From: Scopulariopsis brevicaulis
Taxonomy: Eukaryota > Ascomycota > Sordariomycetes > Microascales > Microascaceae
Length of the DNA: 64,000 nt
Direction of reading: 5' to 3'
Assembly (NCBI GenBank): GCA_017657125.1
Contig: JAGFNX010000103.1
Coordinates: 62,001 to 126,000, forward strand
Part shown: piece after piece, positions 1-12,000 of the stretch
Layout of the letters: every line of letters starts with the position of its first letter
Position numbering within the stretch: position 1 is the stretch's first letter
Made by a program: the position numbers and the translations under genes
Notes under the pieces: model-generated
What the model saw: only the letters and a program-made list of their open reading frames with translations
What the model was told of the DNA's origin: nothing
Databases searched by the model: none

Positions 1-775
1 AGGGTACCTGGTCGACGGAGCCTGAGTACTGGGACAGCTTCGTAGCCATCCGCTTGCCATCGCGTCCGGGTATCGCGAATATGGGGAACTTGTTGTCGTT
101 CACCCACGCGCCGCCATCGTCCAGATCCCATATCGGCTCGTCGACAGGCTGTGGCTTGTTGGTCGAGTTGTTGGGCCTATAGAATATGAAGCCGCGCACG
201 GGGTCGTGGCGCGCAGCCTTGAGATAGGCCCTGGTGCACTTCTTGCTGAACCATGGCGCCAGCGCGATGAGCTTATAGTTCGCCGGCGGCAGGTTGTCTC
301 GCTTCGTGACATTTCGGGGCAGGCCGATGGACGGATCGTACTGCTCTTCGGAGCAAGGGTTATCGAACGGGATGGTAGGGACGTATAGGAGGCCGTGTAT
401 CGCGCCATCGCGGGTTTCGGCGTTCGTGTTTGTCAGGGTGGTGATGTTGTTCGATATGGTTTCATCAGGTGCTAACTGGGTCTGCGGTGTCAATGACTGT
501 TAGACCACGGGGTAAAGACGGCCTGCAGGGGGAGTATGGTGACGTGAAGACAAGGAAAATGGGGTCAACTCACGGAGAGCCCAGTGAGGTTCCTGATGAC
601 CGTGTTCGAGATCGTGGTGCCCTCATACCACGCAGGGTTGCTAAGCATAAAACTGAGGACGCGATCGTTAGCTTCCAGACATCGCCGTGGGTTTTGCGTA
701 AATGCATTGGGCTCGCTCAGTCGACCGCCGCAAGTCCAGGCATCGTTCGGGTCTATCGAGTAGGAACCGCCGCGA
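1..775 (-). CDS. PA-domain RING-finger (RNF13-like) protein, 5' part only
   Basis: This is the N-terminal part of a fungal membrane-anchored RING ubiquitin ligase with a lumenal protease-associated (PA) domain; the transmembrane and RING parts lie beyond the left edge. Two exons can be read on the minus strand: 574 up to at least 771, and 1..481, joined in phase 0 across a 92-bp intron (482..573, donor GTGAGT, branch TCTAAC, acceptor CGCAG). Exon 2 encodes ISNNITTLTN, then GLLYVPTIP, RNVTKRDNLPP, ALAPWFSKKCT, DPVRGFIFYRPNNST and DDGGAWVNDNKFPIFAIPG. These match the conserved lumenal region of Pezizomycotina RING-7 proteins as I remember them. The upstream exon contains DAWTCGGRL and LEANDRVLSF. 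I could not find a convincing start codon or signal peptide: the frame closes at a stop near 850, so one more 5' exon or a sequence problem is likely. The family call is firm, the gene model is incomplete. Confidence 0.6.
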
Positions 776-3700
776 GGTGATCGGACAGATGCGGCATGGC
801 GACAGCAGATGGTTGGTGGAGCGAGACGGCACGATGGTCTCCCGGGGCATCAATCCGACCAACCCCGGCTGCTCTCGCTCGACGCGAAGACGGCGACACA
901 TGTAAACGACAGGCAAGGGGATTGTCTTGGAACGTACACGACATTTCGAATCTCGGTGAGCGCTGTAAGACGTCAGTTGCCGCGCCAAGACTGGGGGTCC
1001 TCTGGTAACTTTCTGTTGCTTGGCCACGCGGGACCGACGCCGGGCCTAGGGGTGAAGGGTCCATCTCGAAACTTACACATGCTTCTGGAACATATTTCAT
1101 CCTCGGATCGGGGACATAGCAGCGTCGGGGTCGGCTGGCGGAAGGGGGTGTCGCGGGGAGGGCCGCCGACTCGATGATCTGCTGCGAGCGAGAGTGGTGG
1201 GAAGTTGAGAAGGCGAGATTCGGCTTTCCGGAACTGGGGGCGGGCGGTCGCGGGTGGTGCACGGCGAGCGAACCCCCTAGCTCGTCGGTAGCGGCGTGTG
1301 GCACGCTGCTGCTAACTCGGTCACGGCGGCGTAGTTCCGGCGCTGGGGCTCTGCGGTGCGGCGAGGGAAATTTGCGCGAAGGGGAGGGCGTCGTGGCGGG
1401 CCGCTGAGTACGGGGTGGGTGTTGAGCAATAATATGTATGGCTGGGAACGGCTTTGGGCGCGAAAGGGACGGAGGAGCCGGGCGAGTCGGCTGAACGTGC
1501 CAGGGTTGCCACCGAAGATGGGGGAAGGCAAGGTAGCGCACGAGTAAAGCGTTGGAGGACGGTGGGGGAGCAATCATTTCACAGCGTCGGCCGTGGGTGG
1601 GCCACTCAAAATGCCCCGTCCGTATCGAATACGCAGGCGAGGAGCAGGGAATATCGCACTAACGGGTTCCCTTCTCGAGGGCGGAACCTGTTCCGGACAC
1701 TCGAGGTGTACAATACCAGCAACTACAAGGACGGCGCTTTCGACGACAGTGCATGCGCAGGATACCTGTCAAATCGCATTGTCCGGGCCTGGTTAAGGCA
1801 TTAACTTACCAAGGCTCCGCAAGGAACACGGTTAATTGGCGATTGCAGTGTTTCGTGGGCCCAGGTTTCAACGCGAGGCCAATCCACGGACCTGGGCGGA
1901 CTGCAGCGGCCGCGCTGGTGGGGATGTACTGTACCTTGTGCGCCTGGGGTTAGTGCAGCACCGTGGCGTCACCAATCCACTCCGGGCACAGGAGGGCTTC
2001 AGCGCCCATCGCGGATTACCAATTGGAGCTGGTCCAGGCCCGGTCTTTGAGGGTCGGTACCCAGATCATGTTGTACTCGGTACGAGTACTTCGTACCCCG
2101 TACCGAGCAAATCCACCGTGCAGATTTCTCTCCTGCAGGATTGCTCTTCTGAACTGGGCCTTGCGCAGGAGAGTACGAGGCCAAAATTAGCAACAGACTC
2201 CCATTCCCTTGGAAAGAGTGTCCCGTTGTCGACTAGCGCGACAGATCTCGGGGAGTATCCCGTCAAAAAACAAGATCAGTGGAAGAGAGAAGTGACTTGT
2301 GAAGCCATGATCGCCGCTCGAGAAAAAGGTGCCGGTGGAGTCGGCGTGGTGGACTCATCTCACCGTAGGACAAAACACTCATCATGAAGGTCCCATCATG
2401 ATTATGGGCCCTCTAGCGGCTCTTCTACCCGATTTTCTCGCCTATATCGGCACAGGCGTGACCCGAAAGAATGGTCGCCCGTAGAAAAGGGGTCGTCGGA
2501 GAGCATCGGCCCGCTCCAGGAGGGCCCTCCCGCTAGGAGATGCGCTTCCCCGCACCGAGTCGAACCTCGGGGCCGCTTCTGACATGCTGGATGGACAACA
2601 AGGTCTACAGGTTCCCAATTCCCCATATTGATACCTGTCCAGTTGCCCCCTACCACCTTGTCCTGCCGTCGCCGTTAGCGCGTCAAGGTGAACTGAACGG
2701 CTCCGGCCCGCTGCTATTGCAGCCAGACAAGCTTTCTGTCCTCGTGGCTAGCGGCAAATAACTCGTCGCCGAGAGAGCCTCGCAGTACGGGGGAGAAGGG
2801 TATTTTCGCGGATGCTAATAACCGATGCCAATTACTACTTTGATGAATGTAATCAAGAGATGCATGATGCTTTCCAGATCCAGGATGGTGGCGGATTCGG
2901 ATTGGAGATCGACGGCCGTAGACAACCCACTACTCCACCGGCCAAGGACGGACGGGGTGGGCCGTCTCTGGTCGAGAAATGCGTGGAGATCTCGTGACGG
3001 AGAGCAAGGAAGGGGCGATGAAGTGGCCGTGTTCAGACACCAAAATCGCGGGTAGAGACCGTTTCAACTAGCGGGTGGGCGCCTTCAGACGTGTTTCCGG
3101 TTCCGGTGCGGAGGGGGTCGTCGGTCCTCGTCCAGAGTCGACAGCAGCCGAAGAAGCTCGAGCGGCCTCTCCGTCATCCACTATTAATGTAGATGGGTCT
3201 CCGGTGCGAACACTGGACAGGTTTCGCGAAGGGTTCCCTGCTGTTCGGGATGATAAAACCGGCGATCGTTTATTAGTTTTGGGGCGGCTTCATATCGTAA
3301 GGGCGGATCGTCACAAGGAGGTGAAAACGGCTCGACCAGTGGGACTCGAAAGCAAGCCGTTTCCTTCCGCGCCTTCGCCTAACGGGGCGGGGTGGGGTGG
3401 GTTTGACGGCTCACGCATCCGCTTGCTCTGCAGACTGCAGTGTATGTGGGGCCGGTCTGCTCATTGGTCAACAGCTGGACTGCCTGATTGGAGCGGGGTC
3501 TTTGGGCTTGCGCATGGCGCTCGAGGAATCCGTCACCAGGCCCCGGCCCAGCTGAACACATGCATGTATCGCGATGGGACGAACCCCTATCGGAATCCGC
3601 AAGGCGAATACGCCTGCAGGACCTGGTATTGCCCCCATCTCTTGGAAGACGGGAGACACAATCGAACCCATGTCGCTGTCTTCAGCTGGGTGTGCAGGCA

Positions 3701-5218
3701 CTTTTACCGGTCGACGGTTCGCCGAATAGGAGTTTCATTCATCCAAAATCGTCTCTGAACGACCCTACAAGTACCACCTTGGCCCTCATCATCATGGCAC
3801 TCCATATATACAAGTAGACCATAGCTACGCTTAACGTCTTTGGGTTTGATAGTGTTTACGGTAGAGGCACATGCAAGTACCTCGACCCCACGATGCCGGC
3901 TTCGCTCTCGGACTCCTGGCTGCTCTCGTACATAGAGGTCATCGGCTAACTTTCAGCATCCACTCATCCCTTACGTTTCGAGAAACCGTCCATCCATTAT
4001 CATCTACCACAATCGGTTACCTACATGATACGTTACGTGGCCGCACACGTTGGGAGCCGTGCAATCCGTGGATCCCCGAGGCGACGCGTGTCCCAGGCGC
4101 GAAGCCGTTAGAAGAGCACTCGGCTCGGCTAATTCGTCTATCCGGGCCATGGAGCACCCCTACAAGTACGGATAGGCCAACCGACAGTATGCCAGAGTAC
4201 CAAAAGGACGGCGCCTCATGATACGAGACCTCCAGTGCTTCCCCCTCCTGATGCTGAACCCTGGAAGGAATCAAGTTTTGACTGCATCCATGCTCTCTTC
4301 CCATTCGTCCCGATGGGCTCTAGCCCGCATGCTGTTCCACTAGCTTCATCCATCGCCTACAAGCGCCGATCCGCTGACCACGCCTTCCAGTGAGCAGTGA
4401 GCACGACAGGAAACGGGTGGGTTGGCTCGCTGAGCACAGGTCAGCACCTCGGCGTTTGCCCTCTGTAGCTTAACGGCGTTGTCCGCGGGATTTGGGCGCG
4501 GATACGTATGACAGGAGACCTGTTGGGTACGAGTGGTGAAGCGATTCGTGACCTCGGGTGCGGTTCTTCTCTGCAATGCTTTCGCTATAGTACTGAGGGG
4601 GCAAGTCGATGGGTCTAGGACACATGGTGTGTCTGTAGTTGGCTCATTTCGGGCGAAAAGCAGCTCAGAATCCGGGGCCATGTTTCATTTTAGTGCCGGC
4701 TCCCGAAGAGATGGCCGCGTCAGTCAAAGTCCCGATAGTTGCATCCGGTCGCCGGGTTCAATCCTCGTACCTCGCTCGTATGCGGCCATCCATAATTAGC
4801 AGGAGATAATGGTCTGCACAATGACATAATGGCAGACATGTCACTTTCGGAGAAACTGCGGTTGGTATTGGTCACGTGCTGTGTCTTCCTCGCGTTGGCC
4901 CGGCAGAGGTACGTACCGGTGTTGACGGTAACCGCCAAGCGGGACACCGGAGCCTCGCGAGTCAATCACATACGAGGTAGGGAGGCATATCTCCATCAAC
5001 AAGCCCGAGCTTCAATTCGTCTCCGAGGATCCTTGAAGCGGCCCGCACAGAGAGACGTTATACGAGACGCGTCGCCCTCGCCGCGATTACTTTGACACAT
5101 CGACAGCGCATCGCAGCCGAACCGAATCGGCGGCGTTCATTATCAATCGACACTGCGCTTCCGCGCCGCTATCGGACAACCACCCTCGCCTTTCGGATAC
5201 CCAGAAGATACCATCACC
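776..5218. other. Gene-poor stretch, no supportable gene
   Basis: About 4.4 kb without a recognisable gene. Open frames up to 274 codons occur but none shows family motifs or plausible exon joins. Contents seen: the unresolved 5' end of the RING gene, a GTAC-rich inverted repeat at 2076-2107, and a degenerate tRNA T-arm-like motif near 2552-2567 (rejected). The right end presumably holds the ADA3 promoter. Confidence 0.6.
2076..2107. repeat. GTAC-rich inverted repeat
   Basis: Arms CTCGGTACG (2076-2084) and CGTACCGAG (2099-2107) are perfect 9-base reverse complements around a 14-base loop. A second, overlapping fold, GGTACGA / TCGTACC, is also possible. No gene is nearby and the function is unknown. 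Confidence 0.6.
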
Positions 5219-7270
5219 ATGCCTCCAGGGTCGCAGAAGGGCACCGGCAAAAAGGGCGCCGGTTCCATGCGGCAGAGGAGCCGCAACACGACGCCGAGCT
5301 CTGCGCCCACAACAGCCAGCCTGCCCCCGATTGAGACCTACGATGCAGAGTATCTAGAGCTTCGGATCGAGCGTTTTCGAGCCCTGACGACCGATGATGT
5401 GGTCGACCAAGGGGTCGCTAATGCCATGATGCCGGATACCAAGAGCCTGGACGGGATGGTGGCACGACTGCAGCGGCTCGCGAATACTATTGAGCTACGG
5501 AGCAATTTCTACGACAAGGGAATGAGGACTCTGGCGATGGCCCGTAAGAATCGCGTGGAAGAGGCCGACGAGACTGCGAGAACGGATGACGAGGAGCGTG
5601 AGAAGAAGCCCAGGAAAAAGCGCAAGGCACCCGACTCCTTAGCGCCGCAAGACACGAGACCTGGTGAGTTAAGCTTCGTCGGACGACGACTCCACACTTT
5701 TCTTTTCTCCCTCGCAAGAACGCCAAACCCAAACCCACCAGCTCGACCTCCGCCTCGTCTAAGCCTTTTCTCAAGCTAACCATTTTCTCACTCTCCAGAG
5801 CGCTCATCCCCCCTCCGAGAATCTACCAAATCCAGGAAACATCACCGCGAAGAGTCAGCAAGCTCTTCCTTGTCACCCCCCGCGCGAGCTTCTCCGTCAG
5901 CCATGGATGTCGACAAGAAAAAGAAGGACGAGGAGGAAGAGGAGGAGTCCAGCTCCGACGAAGAATCTCGACCAGCTCGCTCCATGATCCCGCCATCCCA
6001 CACCTTTGGTGACGACCCTTCGACTTTCCCCGATCCCACCATATACGAGATACGGCCTATTCGCCCAGGCATGCCGGAAGAGGAGGTCAAGGAAATATAC
6101 TCGGTTGCGAAATATCCGAAGAGCGACCTCTCCGAGGTATTAGCCGGCAACCCTCCGGACAAGGATTTCAGCAACACGAAGCCCACCAACCAGATCAGCT
6201 TTTCTACTTTTTCTACGTACATGGAGCCGTATTTCCGACCCTTCTCGGAGGAGGACCTCGCCTTTTTGCGGGACCGAGGAGACCGCGTTGCGCCGTTCAC
6301 GATGCCGAAGCGAGGGAAGAAGCACTACACGGAGATCTGGGCGGAGGAGGACGGCGCCATGTCCGTCGATTCTCCCCAGGTGGGGCGCGAACGGCATGCT
6401 CCCAACCAATCGCGGGGGTCGATAGACTTTATGAGCGACGACGTTGGCGAAACGGACAAGCTGTCTGTCGGGCCGTTGCTAAGTCGCCTCCTCTCAATCA
6501 TGCGCCCGGAAGCCCGTGCTCCTCCAGCCGACGACCGAACCAACGGCGTTAACGGCGACACGCATATGAGCATGGACTTAAACGGGGACGGCGCAGATGG
6601 TGCGGCGGACGACAAGGCGAATACCCTCTCGCCGGCCACCAACATGCCCGAATCATCTACGGAGGCGTGGAAGAAGGCGTCACATCCCAAGCTGGACTAC
6701 GGCCAGGTCGACGAGCGCATCAAGCAGGAGCTCCGCCACATCGGCTTCCTACCCGCCGACGGCAACTTCGAGGCCGAGTACGACGGCCACTTCGACGACG
6801 AGGTGTCAGCGAGGCTGCGTCTGCTCCAGCAGCGCCTACGGGAGCAGATGCTGGTCAACGGGGCTCGGAAGGCGCGGCTCATGGAGCTGGTCAAGGAGCG
6901 CATGGCGCACCAGGAGTACCAGACGATCCTCGAGGACCTAGACACGCAGGTGCAGGGCGCGTACCTGAAGCGCACGCGCACAATGGGCAAGACGAAGAAG
7001 AGCAAGCGGCCCGGTGGCGCCGGGGGCGGGAGCAACGTCGCCGGGGCCGCGAACACGGCGAGACCCGGCATCGGGGACCTCACCAAGACGCTCATGGAGC
7101 GGCGGAAGAGGTGGATATCCACTATTGGGTCGATATTCGACGACGAGGGCATGGGGAAGGTGCCGAGGACGGAGGACCCGGAGAGCTCCATCTTCAAGGC
7201 GGACAAGATGGCGGGCCTCGTCCGGAGGGAGAAGGACCAGTGGGACGAGGACGATTACGGCGAGGAGTGA
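5219..7270 (+). CDS. ngg1: SAGA complex subunit Ada3/Ngg1
   Basis: Transcriptional adaptor Ada3 (Ngg1) links Ada2 and the Gcn5 acetyltransferase within the SAGA histone acetyltransferase module, in the nucleus. Exons 5219..5663 and 5799..7270 join in phase 1 across a 135-bp intron (donor GTGAGT, acceptor CTCCAG) and give 638 residues. The N-terminal third has the IETYDAEYLELRIERFRAL block and a basic stretch ending KPRKKRKAP. An acidic Lys/Glu/Ser-rich linker follows. The middle carries the conserved FSTYMEPYFRPFSEEDLAFL and KKHYTEIWAEEDG blocks, and the C-terminal third is a helical region containing the family block around LDYGQVDERIKQELRHIGFL. The start ATG sits in a good context (ATCACCATGCC). 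There is no competing gene on the opposite strand. The neighbour downstream, urease, is transcribed in the same direction, 875 bp away, and is functionally unrelated. Confidence 0.93.
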
Positions 7271-8145
7271 GCCCGGGGCGGCTGTCACGGGCCTGCCCTT
7301 TACTCGTCTCTTCGGTACGGTATCCGTCCTTTCCGCCGGGGCGCCAGCGGCTCGTACGGATATGCTTTGTGGACTACTATATGATTTATTTGTTATACGG
7401 GAATAGCGGAGCGGACGGTCTGTTTTGGGTTGATCGGGAGGCGTCAAGGTATATCCGGGGTTTCACAATGCTTTTCACATAAGGCGACTTATGGTTCATT
7501 ACTATGATGCTTTTGGATCAGAGGTAGCTTGGCAGGTGCTCGCGTAGCGAGGGGCTAACCGGCAATGAAATAGCTACAATCCAAGGGGGTTGGTTGGCAA
7601 TCATTACTTCACAGGTGTGTCATATCCGGTGCGGGCCAAGGCACGGCTCGGGCAGCCAACACTGGGCCGCGGGTTTCCCCACCTAAACTGCGGTCTCCAA
7701 GAGGACGGATCCTGGGCTCGGCGCCCAACCTTGCCCCTTATGGGCGGCGATCCAAGGCGTTGCGGAGGGGTGGGGCTCCGGGGGCTGGCCTCCAAGTACC
7801 TACCCGTAGCTCCGAGTCTTATCTTTTCGGCCTCCGAGACTCGTTGATAATAGCCATAACGAAACATCACGCCAAGCTCATTCACGCCGATAACGACTTC
7901 TACGCAAGCGCGTGGTCTAGGATTATTCTCGGGCTTTTTTTTTCCTCCTTCCCCAATATTCAGAGTTCATGACCTTACCGTCGCATTGTGATCCTAGCTT
8001 CCCCCACAATTCCACCCCGCTCTTGCTGACAGCGTCGATTGGCAGCCTTTGCCACACACCCGGTTTCTCTCTCCCAACCCCTCGGCGACTTTCTTTTTGC
8101 AGCATCATCCATTTTCCCGGGTTGCTCTGTTGAGGTTCAGACAAG
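7271..8145. other. Intergenic, ADA3 3' end and urease promoter
   Basis: 875 bp between two plus-strand genes. Only weak pyrimidine-rich stretches (for example a run of nine T at 7938-7946) are visible. I see no coding signal. Confidence 0.6.
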
Positions 8146-11132
8146 ATGCATCTCATTCCGAAGGAGGTTCGTTTGCCATTGGGGTGCCCGTGGGCATCTT
8201 TGCGAGGCTGGGTGGGTTGGAGTTGGCTAACGGTGAATTGGAACTAGATCGACAAGCTGGTGGTGTCGCAGATGGGGCAGCTGGCCCAGAGGCGCCTGGC
8301 GAGAGGAATCCGGTTAAACCACACCGAAGCAACGGTATCGCGCCCCCGTCTCCCATTGTCAACTTCCCACGGCTCGTGAGCAAGCGGCCCTTTGCGAGCC
8401 CGGCAACCCCGGCTCCCCGCGCAAGGGCTGGGAAGAAGCAAAGACGAAACATCATGGCACTAACGCGCGACCCTCCCGCAGGCCCTCATCGCCCACGTCA
8501 TCCAGGAGCTCATCCGCGACGGCAACCACACCGTGTCGGACCTCATGGGCCTGGGGTCCAGCCTCCTGGGCCGACGCCACGTCCTCCCCGGCGTGACGGC
8601 GACCATGACCAAGATCCTGGTCGAGGGCAACTTCCGCACGGGCACGTACCTCGTCACCATCGACGACCCCATCAGCTCCGACAACGGCGACCTCGCGCGC
8701 GCGCTGTACTCCAGCTTCCTCCCCGTCCCCACCAGCGACGCCTTCCCGCCCGTCGACCCCAGCGACTATGAGGCCGAGAACAGGCCCGGCGCCGTGATAC
8801 CGGGCGGCGGCCCCATCACGATCAACGCCGGCGGCGGGAGGCGCGTCAAGCTGAAGGTTACGAATAAGGGGGATAGGCCGATCCAGGTGGGATCGCACTA
8901 CCACTTCATCGAGGCAAACCCCTCGCTCGAGTTCGACCGCGGGAGGAGCTACGGGCTCCGGCTGGACATTGCGTCCGGGTCGTCGTGGCGGTTCGAGCCG
9001 GGGGTTACCAAGACGGTGACGCTCGTGGAGATTGCGGGCAAGCAGATCATCAGGGGCGGAAAGGGGCTCGCGAGCGGGAAGCTGAACTACTCGGACCTCC
9101 CCGACATCCTCGAGAACGTCAAGAGGGCGGGGTACTCGCACGTGGAGGAGGCGGATGCCGACGACGAGGAGCACATTGAGCCGTGGTCTATCTCGCGGTC
9201 GTTCTACATCACCAACTACGGCCCGACGACCGGGGACCGCGTGAGGCTGGGCATCACGAACCTGTGGATCAAGGTCGAGAAGGACTTTACCAAGTACGGC
9301 GAGGAGTGCAAGTTCGGAGGCGGCAAGACGCTGCGGGAGGGCATGGGACAGACGTCGGGCGAGTCGCACCCCAGCACGCTGGATCTGGTCTTGATCAACG
9401 CCCTCATCGTCGACTGGACGGGCATCTACAAGGCTGATATCGGCATCAAGCACGGCATCATCGTGGCCATCGGCAAGGCGGGTAACCCGGACGTCATGGA
9501 CGGCGTCACGCCCGGCATGGTCGTGGGCAGCGCTACGGACGTCATCGCGGCCGAGGGAAAGATCGTCACGGCGGGCGGCATCGACACGCACGTCCACTTC
9601 ATCTGCCCGCAGCAGTCGGAGGAGGCCATTGCGAGCGGAGTGACGACGCTCCTCGGAGGTGGAACCGGACCTGGGTAAGTGATGGGTGCTCTTCGTCGAG
9701 GTTCAGCGGTCTTTTTGGCTAACATTTTCGTTCCTCTGCAGCGCCGGCACGATCGCGACGACGTGCACGCCCGGAAAGGCCAACATCCGGCGCATGCTTC
9801 AGGCCGCGGACACGCTCCCCGTCAACGTCGGGCTGACGGGCAAGGGCAACGACAGCTCGCCGCTGGCGCTCCGCGAGATGATTGAGGCGGGCGCGTGCGG
9901 CATGAAGGTTCACGAGGACTGGGGCGCGACACCCGCGGCCATCGATAACTGCTTGACTGTGTGCGACGAGAACGACGTGCAGGTGCTGATCCACACGGAC
10001 ACGCTCAACGAGTCGGGCTTCGTCGAGTCGACGATCGCGGCTATCGACGGGCGGACGATCCACACGTATCACACCGAGGGCGCGGGTGGCGGGCACGCGC
10101 CGGACATCATCAAGGTGGTGGAGCTGCCCAACGTGCTCCCCGCTTCGACGAACCCGACGAGGCCGTTTACGCTCAACACGCTGGACGAGCACCTCGACAT
10201 GATGATGATGTGCCACCACCTGTCCAAGAACATCCCCGAGGACGTGGCGTTCGCCGAGTCGCGGATCCGCGCCGAGACGATTGGCGCCGAGGACGTGCTA
10301 CACGACATGGGCGCAATCAGCATGATGTCCAGCGACTCGCAGGCCATGGGCCGGGTGGGCGAGGTCATCTCGCGGACGTGGAACACGGCGCACAAGAACA
10401 AGGAGCAGAGGGGCACGCTGCCCGAGGACGAGGGGACGGGCGCGGACAACTTCCGCGTCAAGAGGTACGTCTCCAAGTACACGATCAACCCGGCTATCTC
10501 GCAGGGCTTCGCGCACATGGTGGGAAGCATCGAGGTGGGCAAGCTGGCGGATCTGGTGGTGTGGGACCCGGCGTGGTTCGGGACGAAGCCCGACTTTGTG
10601 CTCAAGGGCGGGTTCATCGCGCAGGCCATGATGGTGAGTTTTAGTCCCTCTCTCTCTCTCCCCCTTTACCTTGACCATCCTTTCATCTCCTCCTCCTTGT
10701 TCCCATCCCCCTCTCCCTTTCCCTCTCCATCTCTTTCTTCCCTTCTCTTCAATCTCCCATTTCCCCCTCTCCCCTCTCCCTCCTTGGCACCCACCGCTAA
10801 CCAGCAACCAGGGCGACGCCAACGGCTCCGTCGCAGTAGTCCAGCCCATCATTTCGCGCCCCATGTTCGCCTCGCGTGTCCCCGACACCAGCGTCCTCTT
10901 CGTCAGCCGCCTCTCCCTCGACTCGCGCACCATCGAGTCGTACCACCTCAAGAAGAAGGTCTCGGCCGTCCGGAACTGCCGCAACATCTCAAAGTCCGAC
11001 ATGAAGTTCAACGAGTACATGCCCAAGATGACGGTCGACCCGGAGAGCTACGACGTCACGGCGGATGGGGAGCCGTGCATGGCGGAGCCGGGTGGCGATA
11101 TGCCGCTCGCGCAGGCGTATTACGCGTATTGA
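8146..11132 (+). CDS. ure1: Urease (single-chain, fused gamma-beta-alpha)
   Basis: Nickel metalloenzyme that hydrolyses urea to ammonia and carbamate in the cytosol. Five exons, 8146..8166, 8248..8334, 8482..9674, 9742..10633 and 10812..11132, give 837 residues, the usual size for fungal and plant ureases. The first exon encodes only MHLIPKE, which is the conserved start. The order is gamma-like N-terminus, beta-like segment, then the alpha catalytic part. Every active-site residue falls where jack bean urease numbering minus one predicts: His406 and His408 (HVH), the lysine to be carbamylated Lys489 (GMKVHEDWG), His518, His544, flap Cys591-His592 and Asp632. The enzyme is therefore expected to be active, given nickel and the Ure accessory proteins, which are not in this window. 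Introns have GTTCGT, GTATCG, GTAAGT and GTGAGT donors; the last intron (178 bp) is strongly pyrimidine-rich. The first donor is slightly atypical but the join is forced by the family sequence. Confidence 0.97.
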
Positions 11133-11514
11133 GGGGGGGTGAGTTGTGGTTGCGATGGTGTACTTGCTGCAGTGGTACTGGTTTTGAGGGCTTCCGACGT
11201 TAGCGCCTGTGGTCTTTTGTATAATGATTTCTTCGTTGGACATGAGGATGGTGGGATGCCAGTGTTTTACCTACATGTAGAAGCCTGGAGATTGTGTTCA
11301 CGTGCCATGGCTGCTAATTGTGGGGTGTAAATGTGATGCATGTACGTGCTGGATCCGTGTTGAAGAGCGCCTGCCTCCTCCATCACACGTACCAGCACAG
11401 CCCACCTCGACTTCAATTTCCGTCACATCCCAAACCCCTCCATCGCGCCAAACTACGCCTACGCACAAGAGGTCAATATAGACTCGTCTCACAGATCTGC
11501 TCCTCCGGCCCAAA
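11133..11514. other. Intergenic, 382 bp
   Basis: Lies between urease and a small membrane protein gene on the same strand. I see nothing beyond presumed 3' and 5' untranslated sequence. Confidence 0.6.
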
Positions 11515-12000
11515 ATGGCAGACCACCCGCACAAGGCCACCGCCTCAATCCCCCGCGCCTACCGCCTAGCCCTCACGACCCTCGAGCCGCTCCTCGCCTT
11601 CGGCGGCGTCCTCCACACCCTCTCCGCCCCGGAGGACTACCTCTCCACCATGACCCGCTCGCGCGTCCCTTACGACCCGCGCACCCACTTCCTCTACACG
11701 CAGCTCGCCGGCTCGTGGCTGCTCTTCGTGTTCCTCGGGGCCCTCGCGCTGCGGCGCTTTGATGACGTGGGGGTGTGGAGGTGGGTGTGCGCGGGGGGCC
11801 TGCTGCAGGATGCGCTGTTTGTTTGGAGCGTTGCGGAGGCGGTGGGGGGCTGGGGGGTTTGGGGGGATGTTGGGGGGTGGGAGGGGACGGATTGGCTTGT
11901 TTTCTGGACGTCGGTGCCGGGTCTTTTGGCGCGGCTCTTGGTTGTTTTGGGGGTTGGGGTGAGGAAGGGGGCGGAGGGGGGAAAAGGGAAGGGGGAGTGA
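11515..12000 (+). CDS. Small four-helix membrane protein, DUF7704-like
   Basis: A single exon of 161 residues. Four hydrophobic segments can be seen: about residues 16-35 (LALTTLEPLLAFGGVLHTL), 61-84 (LAGSWLLFVFLGALAL), 92-112 (WVCAGGLLQDALFVWSVAEA) and 126-148 (WLVFWTSVPGLLARLLVVLG). The tail is short and Lys/Gly-rich. The layout, and the conserved-looking EPLLAFGG start of the first helix, resemble the fungal DUF7704 family of small integral membrane proteins, whose function is unknown. The family name is from memory of the pattern and less sure than the membrane topology. Codon use is GC-rich like the neighbours. No signal peptide separate from the first helix is evident. Confidence 0.75.
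   Translation: MADHPHKATASIPRAYRLALTTLEPLLAFGGVLHTLSAPEDYLSTMTRSRVPYDPRTHFLYTQLAGSWLLFVFLGALALRRFDDVGVWRWVCAGGLLQDALFVWSVAEAVGGWGVWGDVGGWEGTDWLVFWTSVPGLLARLLVVLGVGVRKGAEGGKGKGE

Noticed and set aside
753..1577. 274-codon minus-strand frame
   Set aside because: Overlaps the 5' end of the RING gene in another frame and reads as Pro/Ser/Arg-rich noise.
2552..2567. T-arm-like string CCGAGGTTCGACTCGG on the minus strand
   Set aside because: The loop is too short for a tRNA T-arm (G53-C61 cannot pair), and no anticodon arm or matching acceptor stem is present upstream.
8452..9597. 381-codon antisense frame over urease
   Set aside because: Composition artefact (Arg/Asp/Val/Leu-rich) of the urease coding strand.
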